A stretch of DNA of 64,000 bases. Origin: Fretibacter sp964410285. Lineage in GTDB: Bacteria > Pseudomonadota > Alphaproteobacteria > Caulobacterales > Maricaulaceae. Shown here piece by piece: positions 42,813 to 51,444 of the stretch. The translations under genes were made by a program, and so were the position numbers. The stretch covers positions 310,001 through 374,000 of the forward strand of contig CAYPFR010000001.1 in assembly GCA_964410285.1 (NCBI GenBank), in the 5' to 3' direction. The number at the start of each line of letters is the position of its first letter. The stretch's first letter is position 1. The notes beneath the pieces are model-generated. The model was not told the origin of the DNA. It worked only from the letters and a program-made list of their open reading frames with translations, and ran no database searches.

Positions 42813-44939
42813 ATGGCAACCAATCGCAATGACGATGAATATAAATCCGTGAAATTTTATGCAGATGCAAGTAAAGGCCGCAAAAGCGGTTTTGAAAGTT
42901 TCTCCCATGAGGGCAAACACTATTTTGCTATGATCGTGGATGGCGAGGTGGCGCTGCGGTCACAAGCTTATACGTCAGTGGCTGGCCGCGATAACGGCAT
43001 TGCGTCAGTGAAGAAAAACATGGTCAATGAAAAACGTTATCGGTTTTCTGAAAATGCGGGACGTCATGGCTTTGGTTTGTTTGCAGGAAACGGTCAGGAA
43101 ATCGCGATCAGCGCAGACTATGCAGCGCAAAGTGAAGCCGAAAAAATGGCGCGCCAAATGAATAAAGATGTCAGAGCCGTGAGTACCGCAAAAGCAGCCC
43201 AGAAAAAGGCAGCTACAAAAAAGGTATCTCCAAAAAACGCAGCGCTCAAGACAACGGCAAGCTCCTCAGTGGCCAAATCCAAGCCGGCCAAGGCCGCAAA
43301 GGCGAAAGCGGCTAAGGCGAAATCCGCTCATACAGAAGATGATTATCGTTCGGTTAGCTATTATGAAAACCGCAGAGGCGATGTTGTGAATGGATTTTCG
43401 AGTTTCGGCACCGAAGGTGATTACTACTTCGCCTATTTCGAAAAATCTAAACTGGTTTGGCGCTCGGAGTCTTATGAAACTGCGGCGGCGCGCGATAACG
43501 GCATCGCATCCGTGAAGAAGAACATGAAGGATGAAAGTAAGATCAAGACGGTCTCTTTGCCCGGCGGGCGGCGCTATTTGTCTCTTCGGGCGGGCAACCA
43601 TAAAGAGATTGCGCGCTCTGGCTGGATTAAGGGCGCGAAAAGAGTCGCCAAAAAATCTGCCAAGCCCATTGCGGCTGCGGCGTTGGCGACGGGCGCGATT
43701 GCAGCGGCTAAGCCCAAACCTAAAGCCAAACCGAAACCGGCGCCAAAACCCGTAAGTAAAGACGATGATTATCTTCCGTGTAAGGAATATCATGGCCGCG
43801 AAGTGAATGATAAAGTCAATAATGTCGCCTTTTTCAAACATAGCGACGGACAGTTCTATTTTGCCATTTATGATGAGGCCGGCGATGTTCGCTTGCGCTC
43901 TGAAGGCTTCGTCACCGCCAAAGAACGCGATAGTGAGCTTTCTGGAGCGCTTCGCCTGAAAGATGATCCCAAATATTATAAGCGGATTGAGAAGGGCGAT
44001 TATTTCATGGATGTCCTTTATGACGAGACCGGCCGCGAAGTTGGCAGAAGCTGCCTTCGCAAAAAGGCTGCCCCGATTGTCGCCGCGCCCGTTGCTGCGG
44101 CTGCGCCCGTTGCGGCCGCCGCGCCTGTCGCAGCGGCTGCGACTGCGGCTGCGGCTGCGCCTGTTGCGGCCAAGGCGGCGGCTCCTGCGGCTGGCATGGG
44201 TTGGGGATGGCTGAAATGGCTATTGCTGGCATTGCTTGCCCTTTTGGCCTTATTCCTATTGTCAAAGTGCTTGCCCAAAGCAACGCCGCCCGCACCTGTA
44301 GCTGTCGCCACGCCAGTTGCGTGTTGGAACGGCAGCGAGGCAGATGACGAAGCCTCTTGCCCCGATAAAATCGAATGTTGGGACGGGAGCTTTAAAACGG
44401 CGGCGGCGCAATGTCCCGTAGAGCCAGCCCCGGTTGAGGAGCCGGTCATTGAAGAGGCGCCTATTGTAACGGAGGTAGCCCCGGAGCCGGTCGTGCCAAC
44501 GGCGCTTGGATCGATCGATCGGTTTTGCGGCCCCAGCAACATTACGCTCTTTGATGTACCAAATTACTCTCCGAAACCCGTGACATATTTGGGGTCTAAC
44601 CCGCAATTTGGCGACAGTCATGGACTCACCCCTGCGCAGTTCTATGATCGTCTTGCGCAGCGGGCCTCATTCGCCGGGTCAGATCGTGCTTTCCTGAATT
44701 ATATGGCACGCTCAATGGGATATGGTAGCTTCCGTGATATGGACGCCTCTATGTTTAGCAACGCGGTGCTTAACCGCGGCGAGAAGGGTATGCTGGGCTT
44801 TAGTACAAATCATGCGCTGCAGTATTCTGTTCTAAATGCACAGGGCCGTGACCTCGAAGCCTTCCGTGTCCGCGCGGCCAATGGCCAAGACGTCCATTTC
44901 ATGAAGACATGTGGTAACTTTATGTATGTCTGCCAATAG
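42813..44939 (+). CDS. Large membrane protein with three YegP/DUF1508 units
   Basis: 708 residues from ATG 42813, six bases after AGGAGG; the ATG at 42807 abuts the ribosome-binding site. Units at about residues 8-110, 175-280 and 320-420 carry the YegP signature, twice as the exact string RDNGIASVKKNM with a FxSFxxEGxxYFA lead. They are joined by Lys/Ala/Pro-rich linkers and an Ala/Pro run (about 425-460). One hydrophobic helix follows (466-488, ending SKCLP). Beyond it lie two C-W-(D/N)-G-S...CP repeats, a Pro/Glu stretch, and a C-terminal domain with FLNYMARSMGYGSFRDMDAS and VHFMKTCGNFMYVC. The DUF1508 units should be cytoplasmic and the tail periplasmic. Function unknown. Confidence 0.85.
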   Translation: MATNRNDDEYKSVKFYADASKGRKSGFESFSHEGKHYFAMIVDGEVALRSQAYTSVAGRDNGIASVKKNMVNEKRYRFSENAGRHGFGLFAGNGQEIAISADYAAQSEAEKMARQMNKDVRAVSTAKAAQKKAATKKVSPKNAALKTTASSSVAKSKPAKAAKAKAAKAKSAHTEDDYRSVSYYENRRGDVVNGFSSFGTEGDYYFAYFEKSKLVWRSESYETAAARDNGIASVKKNMKDESKIKTVSLPGGRRYLSLRAGNHKEIARSGWIKGAKRVAKKSAKPIAAAALATGAIAAAKPKPKAKPKPAPKPVSKDDDYLPCKEYHGREVNDKVNNVAFFKHSDGQFYFAIYDEAGDVRLRSEGFVTAKERDSELSGALRLKDDPKYYKRIEKGDYFMDVLYDETGREVGRSCLRKKAAPIVAAPVAAAAPVAAAAPVAAAATAAAAAPVAAKAAAPAAGMGWGWLKWLLLALLALLALFLLSKCLPKATPPAPVAVATPVACWNGSEADDEASCPDKIECWDGSFKTAAAQCPVEPAPVEEPVIEEAPIVTEVAPEPVVPTALGSIDRFCGPSNITLFDVPNYSPKPVTYLGSNPQFGDSHGLTPAQFYDRLAQRASFAGSDRAFLNYMARSMGYGSFRDMDASMFSNAVLNRGEKGMLGFSTNHALQYSVLNAQGRDLEAFRVRAANGQDVHFMKTCGNFMYVCQ

Positions 44940-44956
44940 GCGGGTATGAATTTAGC

Positions 44957-44985
44957 GAAAGGCCTTCCCTTTGGAGGGCCTTTTC
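44957..44985 (+). terminator. Bidirectional rho-independent terminator
   Basis: AAAGGCCTTCC-CTT-TGGAGGGCCTTTT, an 11-bp stem with one mismatch and a short T-run on each strand. It lies between the convergent DUF1508 protein gene and trpA. Confidence 0.75.
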
Positions 44986-45003
44986 AATATCGGAAGGTCC
45001 GGC

Positions 45004-45795
45004 CTAGGCTTGATGCACCGCCCCCGCCAGCGTCTTGATGAGCGCTAGCGTGGACTCTGGCCCGTCTTCATGTAGCGACTTTACAATCGCCGACCCAACA
45101 ACCACGCCGTCCGCATCTTTTGCGACTTCGGCGGCGCGTTCAGGGGTTTTAACGCCAAAGCCGACAACAACGGGTAGGCGAGACGCGTCTCTGATTGCAC
45201 TCACCTGATCCTTAATGGCGCCGTTTTGCGCAAAGGCCGCACCGGTAATTCCCGTCATCGACACATAGTAGACGAAGCCTTTCGTTCCCGCGACCACGCG
45301 CGGCAGGCGCGCGCTATCGGTTGTAGGGGTCGCAAGGCGGATAAGAGCAAGGTCGTGCACGGCGAAGGCTTCGCGAAGTTCGCTGTCCTCCTCTGGCGGT
45401 AGATCGACTATGATCGCCCCATCTATGCCTGCGGATTTTGCACGCTTGGCGAACTCTGCGTAACCCATATGATGAATGGGATTGCAATAGCCCATGATGA
45501 TGATTGGTGTCGCGTCATTTGTTTTGCGAAACTCTGCTGCCATTTCGAGGATAGTGGTCAGCGTTGTACCGGCCGCAAGGCTGCGCAGGCCCGCTTCCTC
45601 AATCGTCGGTCCATCCGCAGCAGGGTCGGTAAATGGCATGCCTAGCTCAATAATGTCGACCCCGTTTTCAGGCAGGGCATTGAGCAAAGACTGCGAGACT
45701 GCGCGGTCCGGATCCCCGCCCATAATATAAGCCACGAAGGCGGCGGAGTTGCGGGCTTTAAGGGCCTTGAATGTGTTTGAAATCCGGAGTGTCAT
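45004..45795 (-). CDS. trpA: Tryptophan synthase alpha chain
   Basis: 263 residues. A TIM barrel with ELGMPFTDPAADGPTIEEAG (catalytic Glu is the first residue), GIDGAIIVDLPPEE (catalytic Asp region), YVSMTGITGA and VVGFGVKTPE. It splits indole-3-glycerol phosphate into indole and glyceraldehyde 3-phosphate; the indole tunnels to TrpB. It is separated from trpB by an entericidin-like gene, which is not the usual layout, and a bidirectional terminator follows. Confidence 0.96.
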   Translation of the reverse strand: MTLRISNTFKALKARNSAAFVAYIMGGDPDRAVSQSLLNALPENGVDIIELGMPFTDPAADGPTIEEAGLRSLAAGTTLTTILEMAAEFRKTNDATPIIIMGYCNPIHHMGYAEFAKRAKSAGIDGAIIVDLPPEEDSELREAFAVHDLALIRLATPTTDSARLPRVVAGTKGFVYYVSMTGITGAAFAQNGAIKDQVSAIRDASRLPVVVGFGVKTPERAAEVAKDADGVVVGSAIVKSLHEDGPESTLALIKTLAGAVHQA

Positions 45796-45892
45796 GAGGC
45801 CGTGGTTTAGTCATGAACGCTGCATTTGGCCAGAAAAAAGTCCGCCCCGCCCGGGGAAGTCAGAGGGGCGAGGCGCACATAGGTGTCAGGTC

Positions 45893-46033
45893 TTAATTTT
45901 TGGTGACTTCTTCCGCTTTGTCGCCCGCGCTTTCAAGGTCTTTACCTATACCCTCGACTGTGTGGCACGCGCTTGAAGCGGCGGCCAGGGTACAAATAAG
46001 AAAAGCGGCAATTTTTTTTGAAATTGATGTCAT
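45893..46033 (-). CDS. Entericidin-like small lipoprotein
   Basis: 46 residues in the gap between trpB and trpA. The signal KKIAAFLICTLAAASSAC ends in a lipobox with Cys23. The mature peptide CHTVEGIGKDLESAGDKAEE matches the entericidin pattern (C-x-T-x-x-G-x-G-x-D...). A clear AGGAGGAGG lies upstream with AGGAG close to the ATG. Entericidins are small envelope lipoproteins, some described as toxin/antidote-like, but most alphaproteobacterial copies have no known role. Inserted in the trp unit in the same direction. Confidence 0.8.
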   Translation of the reverse strand: MTSISKKIAAFLICTLAAASSACHTVEGIGKDLESAGDKAEEVTKN

Positions 46034-46140
46034 GAGGGATCTCCTATCCTTTATCCTCCTCCTAAACGATTGAGAAAGGTAAAGGTTCCAAAATAGACAC
46101 GCATTGATTAAAATAGGACTTGGTAATACTGCTCTGCGTT

Positions 46141-47385
46141 TTAATACGCCTTGCTATTTACGCCTTCCGTACCGGCGCTTATTTTTTCGCCCAAGGCTTC
46201 GGCAATGGTAAAGACATCTTTATCTCCGCGCCCGCACATATTCATGATGATCAACCCATCCTTGCCGAGCTCTTTGGCAAGGTCCAGCGTGCGCGGGATC
46301 GCGTGGCTAGGCTCTAGCGCGGGGAGGATGCCTTCAAGGCGCGAGCAAAGCTGGAACGCCTCCAGCGCCTCTGCATCAGTGGCCGAAAGATATTCTGCGC
46401 GCCCAATATCGTGCAGATGGGCGTGTTCCGGGCCAATACCCGGATAATCCAGCCCCGCCGAAATTGAATGGGCGTCTTTGATTTGCCCATGCTCGTCTTG
46501 CAATAGGTAAGTGCGGTTCCCATGAAGAACGCCGGGTGTTCCGCCCGTCAGGCTCGCGGCATGAAGCCCGCTATCAACGCCGCGCCCTGCGGCCTCGACG
46601 CCGATAAGGCGCACGGTTTTCTCGGGCACAAATTCATGAAATAGACCCATAGCATTTGACCCGCCGCCAATACAGGCGACGACGGCCTCCGGCAGGCGGC
46701 CTTCGCGCTCTAGGATTTGAGCTTTGGCTTCGCGCCCAATAATGGCTTGGAAATCCCGTACCATAGCGGGATAAGGGTGCGGGCCGGCGACTGTGCCAAT
46801 GCAGTAAAATGTATCGCCGACATTTGTGACCCAATCGCGAAGCGCCTCATTCATGGCGTCTTTTAATGTGGCTGTACCGCTATGAACGGCCCGGACCTCA
46901 GCCCCCAAAAGGCGCATCCGAAAGACATTGGGCTTTTGCCGCACGATATCAGTTGCCCCCATATAGACGATGCATTTTAGGCCAAAACGTGCGGCGACTG
47001 TGGCGGTGGCGACCCCATGCTGTCCCGCGCCGGTTTCGGCAATAATCCGCGTTTTGCCCATGCGTTTGGCCAGCAGGATTTGTCCCATGCAATTATTGAT
47101 TTTGTGCGCGCCGGTGTGGTTAAGCTCATCACGTTTGAAAAAAATTTTTGCTCCATTCGCAAATTCTGTTAGGCGTTCTGCGAAATAAAGGGGGGAGGGC
47201 CGCCCAATATAATGGGCAAAAAATTCGTCGAGCTCGGAGAGAAATTTCGGGTCCGCCTTAGCATCTTCATAGGCCGCCTCAAGCTCCAAAATCGGCGGCA
47301 TGAGGGTTTCGGCCACGTAGCGCCCGCCAAAGGCGCCAAAACGCCCGTTTTCATCTGGTGTTGTCATATTGTCTAGCTTACCCAT
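46141..47385 (-). CDS. trpB: Tryptophan synthase beta chain
   Basis: 414 residues. Hallmarks are GRFGAFGGRYVAETLMP, the PLP lysine in HTGAHKINN, ETGAGQHGVATA, and GGGSNAMGLF for phosphate binding. It condenses indole with serine to tryptophan. The ATG at 47383-47385 overlaps the trpF stop by eight bases; a second in-frame ATG at 47367 gives a more typical N-terminus (MTTPDENG) and is possible. Confidence 0.96.
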   Translation of the reverse strand: MGKLDNMTTPDENGRFGAFGGRYVAETLMPPILELEAAYEDAKADPKFLSELDEFFAHYIGRPSPLYFAERLTEFANGAKIFFKRDELNHTGAHKINNCMGQILLAKRMGKTRIIAETGAGQHGVATATVAARFGLKCIVYMGATDIVRQKPNVFRMRLLGAEVRAVHSGTATLKDAMNEALRDWVTNVGDTFYCIGTVAGPHPYPAMVRDFQAIIGREAKAQILEREGRLPEAVVACIGGGSNAMGLFHEFVPEKTVRLIGVEAAGRGVDSGLHAASLTGGTPGVLHGNRTYLLQDEHGQIKDAHSISAGLDYPGIGPEHAHLHDIGRAEYLSATDAEALEAFQLCSRLEGILPALEPSHAIPRTLDLAKELGKDGLIIMNMCGRGDKDVFTIAEALGEKISAGTEGVNSKAY

Positions 47386-48031
47386 TGCGTGAGGCTCTTC
47401 TGGCTGCGTTCATAAAGGCATGAATTTTCTGGGAGTCTTTTATGCCCGCCGCGCGCTCGACGCCAGAGCTAACATCAACAATCGGTGCGCCTGTTTGCTC
47501 TATGGCCCTCGCGACATTCCTAGCGTTCAGCCCCCCGGCGAGGGCAAAGGTCTTTGGCAAAGGCGCGCGCTTAAACAGCGCCCAATCAATCTGCATGCCG
47601 TGTCCGCCGCGGACTATTGATCCTTTTGGCGGGGCGGCGTCATAAAGAATAAAATCACAGGCCCCGACATATCTCTCCGCCGGTATCATATCATTACCGC
47701 TCTTAATACTGACCGCTTTGATGGTTTTTACCCCAAATTGTCTCGAAATTTGCGCAAGGCGCTTCGGAGTTTCCGCGCCGTGGCACTGGATATAGTCAGG
47801 GACCATGACCGCGCAGATATTCCTGAGCAAAGCGTCATCCGCGTCGACTGTGACGGCGACTCGCGCTGTGATCCCACGAGCCGGGGCGGCGAGTGTTGCA
47901 GCCGCCTCAACGCTAAGGCGGCGCTTGCTGGGGGCCTCGACGATAAAACCGAGAAAATCAGCGCCGCTTTCCACGGCAGCGGCTATATCTTCAGGGCGGG
48001 TTAGGCCGCATATTTTGACGCGCACAGTCAT
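47378..48031 (-). CDS. trpF: Phosphoribosylanthranilate isomerase
   Basis: 217 residues. VKICGLTRPEDI carries the catalytic cysteine, and DAAPPKGSIVRGGHG and LAGGLNARNV are the phosphate-binding parts; the Asp in IVDVSSGVE is the second catalytic residue. It catalyses the third step of tryptophan synthesis from chorismate. First gene of the minus-strand trpF-trpB-(ecn)-trpA unit. Confidence 0.94.
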   Translation of the reverse strand: MTVRVKICGLTRPEDIAAAVESGADFLGFIVEAPSKRRLSVEAAATLAAPARGITARVAVTVDADDALLRNICAVMVPDYIQCHGAETPKRLAQISRQFGVKTIKAVSIKSGNDMIPAERYVGACDFILYDAAPPKGSIVRGGHGMQIDWALFKRAPLPKTFALAGGLNARNVARAIEQTGAPIVDVSSGVERAAGIKDSQKIHAFMNAARRASRNG

Positions 48032-48200
48032 GAAGGTCCGCTTAGCAGAGCCTTAAGGCCTCGCGTAGTATTTTTGCAAAATAAACCGCTGCGGGCCTCT
48101 TAATCCGGCCTGCAAACCATATTTTAAAGGTTTTCCGCTATCCCCAATCCTTCAAGAGCGCAAAAGCGCCGTGAATGGAATAGTGGATAGGTGAACCAAG

Positions 48201-49685
48201 ATGGCTATAGCGCCGCGCTTACAGCAGAAACAATCGCAATCGCTTGTGATGACGCCGCAATTGCAGCAGGCTATAAAACTCTTGCAGCTATCCAATATAG
48301 AGCTATCGGCATTTGTCGAAGAGCAGCTTGAGAGCAATCCTTTGCTTGAGCGCGGTACAGGGGATGAAAACCGGCGTGCAGAGGAGGGCGAAGCCAAGAC
48401 CGATAGCGAGAGCTATAGCGAAGTGACTTTGGAAGCCCCTCAAGCGGCGGCTTTGGATATTGATACCCCCGCCCATGCCATAGATGCGGACGCGAGTCCG
48501 GCCGATGTCGGCGGGTCAGTCGATTGGTCAAAAGCCGGAAGCGGCGGTAGTTTTAATGGCAGCAGCGATTATGATCCGATGGAAAATACAGCCGCCGAAA
48601 TCTCGCTCGCCGAGCATTTAAGCGCTCAGCTCAATCTTGAAATTCATGACGAGCGCGCGCGCCTTATCGGGGCTAATTTGATCGACCAAACGGATGAAAA
48701 CGGCTATTTGCGCGGGAGCATTGAAGAAACTGCTGAGCGGCTTGGCGTGAGTGTTAATCGGGTTTTATCTGTGCTCACCACGCTGCAAACCTTTGAGCCT
48801 GTGGGTGTTTTTGCGCGGGATCTTCGTGAGTGCCTGATCCTGCAATTGCGTGATAAGGACCGCTATGATTTACCGATGAGCCTTCTGGTCGACAATCTGG
48901 AACTGCTGGCCAAACATGATTTAGGTAAGCTCGGAAAACTATGCGGCCTTGATAAGATCGCCTTGATGGAAAAAGTCGCGGAACTGCGCATGCTCTCGCC
49001 AAAACCGGGACTTGCCTATGGCGGCGAAATGGCCGCGGCGGTAGAGCCAGATGTCTTTATTCGCCAAACCCCGCAAGGCGGCTGGGCTGTGGAACTTAAC
49101 TCCGATACGCTACCGCGCGTATTGGTGAACCACCGCTATTACAGCGAGGTAGCGGCGTTAGGCGGAGATGAAGCCACCCAGTTATTCATGAGCGAGTGTC
49201 AGCAAAATGCGAATTGGCTTGTGAAATCGCTTGATCAACGCGCGCGTACAATTTTGAAGGTTTCGACGGAAATCGTGAAGCAGCAAGACGGGTTTTTTGC
49301 CTTTGGTATTGATCATTTGCGCCCGCTGAACCTCAAGCAAGTTGCAGATGCAATTGACATGCACGAGAGCACGGTGAGCCGCGTCACGAGCAATAAATTC
49401 ATGGCCACTTCGCGCGGCATGTTCGAGCTAAAGTATTTTTTCACGGCCTCTATACCGTCAAATGATGGCGGCGAGGCCCATAGCGCAGAGGCCGTGCGCC
49501 ATAAAATCAAAATCTTGATCTCAGAGGAAGGGCCCAAGACTGTGAAATCAGATGACAAGATCGTCAATTTACTCCGCGCGCAGGGCATCGAAATTGCGCG
49601 CCGGACAGTTGCAAAATACCGCGAGTCTATGGGAATACCGAGCTCGGTTGAACGCCGCCGTATCCTTGCCCACAAGGCCAGCTGA
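48201..49685 (+). CDS. rpoN: RNA polymerase sigma-54 factor
   Basis: 494 residues. Region I is QSLVMTPQLQQAIKLLQLSN (activator contact). An acidic region II spans residues about 50-120. The core-binding and HTH domains include DMHESTVSRVTSNKF, and the RpoN box is ARRTVAKYRE (466-475), which reads the -24 element. It directs nitrogen and other enhancer-dependent genes. The lptB, hpf and ptsN genes that usually surround it are absent here; a membrane protein gene converges on it instead. Confidence 0.96.
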   Translation: MAIAPRLQQKQSQSLVMTPQLQQAIKLLQLSNIELSAFVEEQLESNPLLERGTGDENRRAEEGEAKTDSESYSEVTLEAPQAAALDIDTPAHAIDADASPADVGGSVDWSKAGSGGSFNGSSDYDPMENTAAEISLAEHLSAQLNLEIHDERARLIGANLIDQTDENGYLRGSIEETAERLGVSVNRVLSVLTTLQTFEPVGVFARDLRECLILQLRDKDRYDLPMSLLVDNLELLAKHDLGKLGKLCGLDKIALMEKVAELRMLSPKPGLAYGGEMAAAVEPDVFIRQTPQGGWAVELNSDTLPRVLVNHRYYSEVAALGGDEATQLFMSECQQNANWLVKSLDQRARTILKVSTEIVKQQDGFFAFGIDHLRPLNLKQVADAIDMHESTVSRVTSNKFMATSRGMFELKYFFTASIPSNDGGEAHSAEAVRHKIKILISEEGPKTVKSDDKIVNLLRAQGIEIARRTVAKYRESMGIPSSVERRRILAHKAS

Positions 49686-49695
49686 TCGGGCCTAG

Positions 49696-50475
49696 TTAGG
49701 TTTTGGCGCGCGCGCCCCATTTGCCAAGCGTGATCGCAATCAAAAGCCCCGCCCCGACTGCGGCCGCGCCCCCGACCAACATATAGCTCGGAGTTTCGGT
49801 CAGGCGCGCTACCACCACAAAAGCCAGTCCCCAAATGATCGGAAAGGCATAAATGCGGTTATGCCGGCTTTTGATGATAATGAATGCGGCCCACATCAGA
49901 GCCGGCAAAAGCATAATGATATTTGCCGCTTGAACGCCCAGACCTGCCGCCGTGAGCGCGGCAACAACTTGCGGGGTCCAATTTAGAAAAACCGCAATAG
50001 AGCACCAACCTGCGATCAGGCTAAGGCCCGATGTCCCTAAACGTTCAAATTGTGAGAGCGGCTCAGCGCCTCGCGTGAGAATTAGCATAGCTTTAACAAG
50101 GCATAGCATGGTCGGGACAAATATGATCGCTGTGCCCCATTGCGCCCAATCAAATGGCTGCATCGGAGCAAAAGCATTTATTATGCCCCAAAGACATACC
50201 CCGCCAAACCCTGCGGCGCTCCAGCTGCCGGCTTCGCGAAAAATCTCCCGCTCTTTGTTTTTAGGTAAGGCCTGAACAACCGCATAGGCAAGGCAAAGGC
50301 AAAAAATGGGAAACCAAATGGCGAAAGCAATACCCATGGGCACGAGCAAGCTATCGTTGGCATCTGACATATCTGCGGGGCTTCGGGCGCCCTCGAAAAA
50401 CAAATTTAAGGAACTGCACAGCCACATTGTGGACCCAAAGATCAAATTAAGAAGTTGGCGGAGATGATCGTTCAT
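49696..50475 (-). CDS. TspO/MBR-like polytopic membrane protein
   Basis: 259 residues with about seven hydrophobic helices. Tryptophans at helix ends (MGIAFAIWFPIF, LNWTPQV, PALMWAAF) and the overall layout recall the larger, TspO-like proteins, but I cannot confirm the family. Its ATG overlaps the ubiG stop by four bases (ATGA), so it is translationally coupled to ubiG. The ligand is unknown. Confidence 0.55.
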   Translation of the reverse strand: MNDHLRQLLNLIFGSTMWLCSSLNLFFEGARSPADMSDANDSLLVPMGIAFAIWFPIFCLCLAYAVVQALPKNKEREIFREAGSWSAAGFGGVCLWGIINAFAPMQPFDWAQWGTAIIFVPTMLCLVKAMLILTRGAEPLSQFERLGTSGLSLIAGWCSIAVFLNWTPQVVAALTAAGLGVQAANIIMLLPALMWAAFIIIKSRHNRIYAFPIIWGLAFVVVARLTETPSYMLVGGAAAVGAGLLIAITLGKWGARAKT

Positions 50476-51278
50476 AAGGCTATGGGCTCGGAAATATCGC
50501 CCGCATTTTCAGTGCGCGCTGCGACGGTGATATAATTTATCGAAAGATCATCAGAGAATGTCCACTTTCGCGTGATCGGGTTTAGGCTCATGCCTGTACT
50601 CGGCTGTGGGGATAATCCGGCCCGCCTTAGCCAGCTTTGTATTTCGCGCGGCTTTACCAGCTTGGCATATTGATGCGTGCCCTTTGGTAGCCAGCGCAGC
50701 ACATATTCTGCGCCCACAATGGCAAAGGCAAACGCCTTGAGGGTGCGATTGATCGTAGAGCATATCATCAGCCCTCCGTCCCGTACCATCGCGCCGCAAT
50801 CCCTCATAAAATCTGCGGGATTTGCAACATGTTCAATGACCTCCATATTGAGCACCACATCAAATACAGGCTCACCAGACGCAAGCATTTGTTCGATCGT
50901 GCCGTGACGATAGTCAATCTCAAGGCCCATTTGCTCGGCATGGGTTTTTGCGGTTTTCAGGTTGCGCTCAAGCGCGTCCACCCCAGTGGCAGATGCGCCA
51001 AGCCGGGTGAGAGGCTCGCAGAGCAGACCTCCGCCGCAGCCTATGTCGAGTAACCGAAGACCTTTTAAAGGTGTCTCGCTTTCCGGGTCGCGGTGAAAAT
51101 GCTCGCATATCGCTTGCTTAATAAGGCTTAGCCGCGCGCCGTTCATTTCATGAAGGGGCCTGAACATACCTTCGGGGTTCCACCAGTCCTCTGCCATGCG
51201 TGAAAAACTTGCCATCTCCTCGGGATCTACCGACACAGAGACAAGCGCTTCAGCGTCAGATGTCATTTTAGGTGCCAT
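50472..51278 (-). CDS. ubiG: Ubiquinone biosynthesis O-methyltransferase
   Basis: 268 residues. SAM-binding motif I is LLDIGCGGGLLCEPL with GVDALERN as its second acidic strand. EDWWNPEGMFRPLHEMN at the N-terminus is characteristic of UbiG. It performs the two O-methylations of ubiquinone synthesis. Divergent from lysC, an arrangement common in alphaproteobacteria. Confidence 0.95.
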   Translation of the reverse strand: MAPKMTSDAEALVSVSVDPEEMASFSRMAEDWWNPEGMFRPLHEMNGARLSLIKQAICEHFHRDPESETPLKGLRLLDIGCGGGLLCEPLTRLGASATGVDALERNLKTAKTHAEQMGLEIDYRHGTIEQMLASGEPVFDVVLNMEVIEHVANPADFMRDCGAMVRDGGLMICSTINRTLKAFAFAIVGAEYVLRWLPKGTHQYAKLVKPREIQSWLRRAGLSPQPSTGMSLNPITRKWTFSDDLSINYITVAARTENAGDISEPIAL

Positions 51279-51444
51279 GAAGTCTCCATTCGCAAGTTAG
51301 TCGCTTATAGGCTGCGGCGGACAATTCAACAAAGGGTGTTTTGTCGCGCATCATATTGAAAAAATTTTCTACAAAACATCTTTCTAACGGTTGAAAATTT
51401 CGCGGGGACGCGTAAAAGCGCCGCTGGTTATAAATGGGTCGGAT

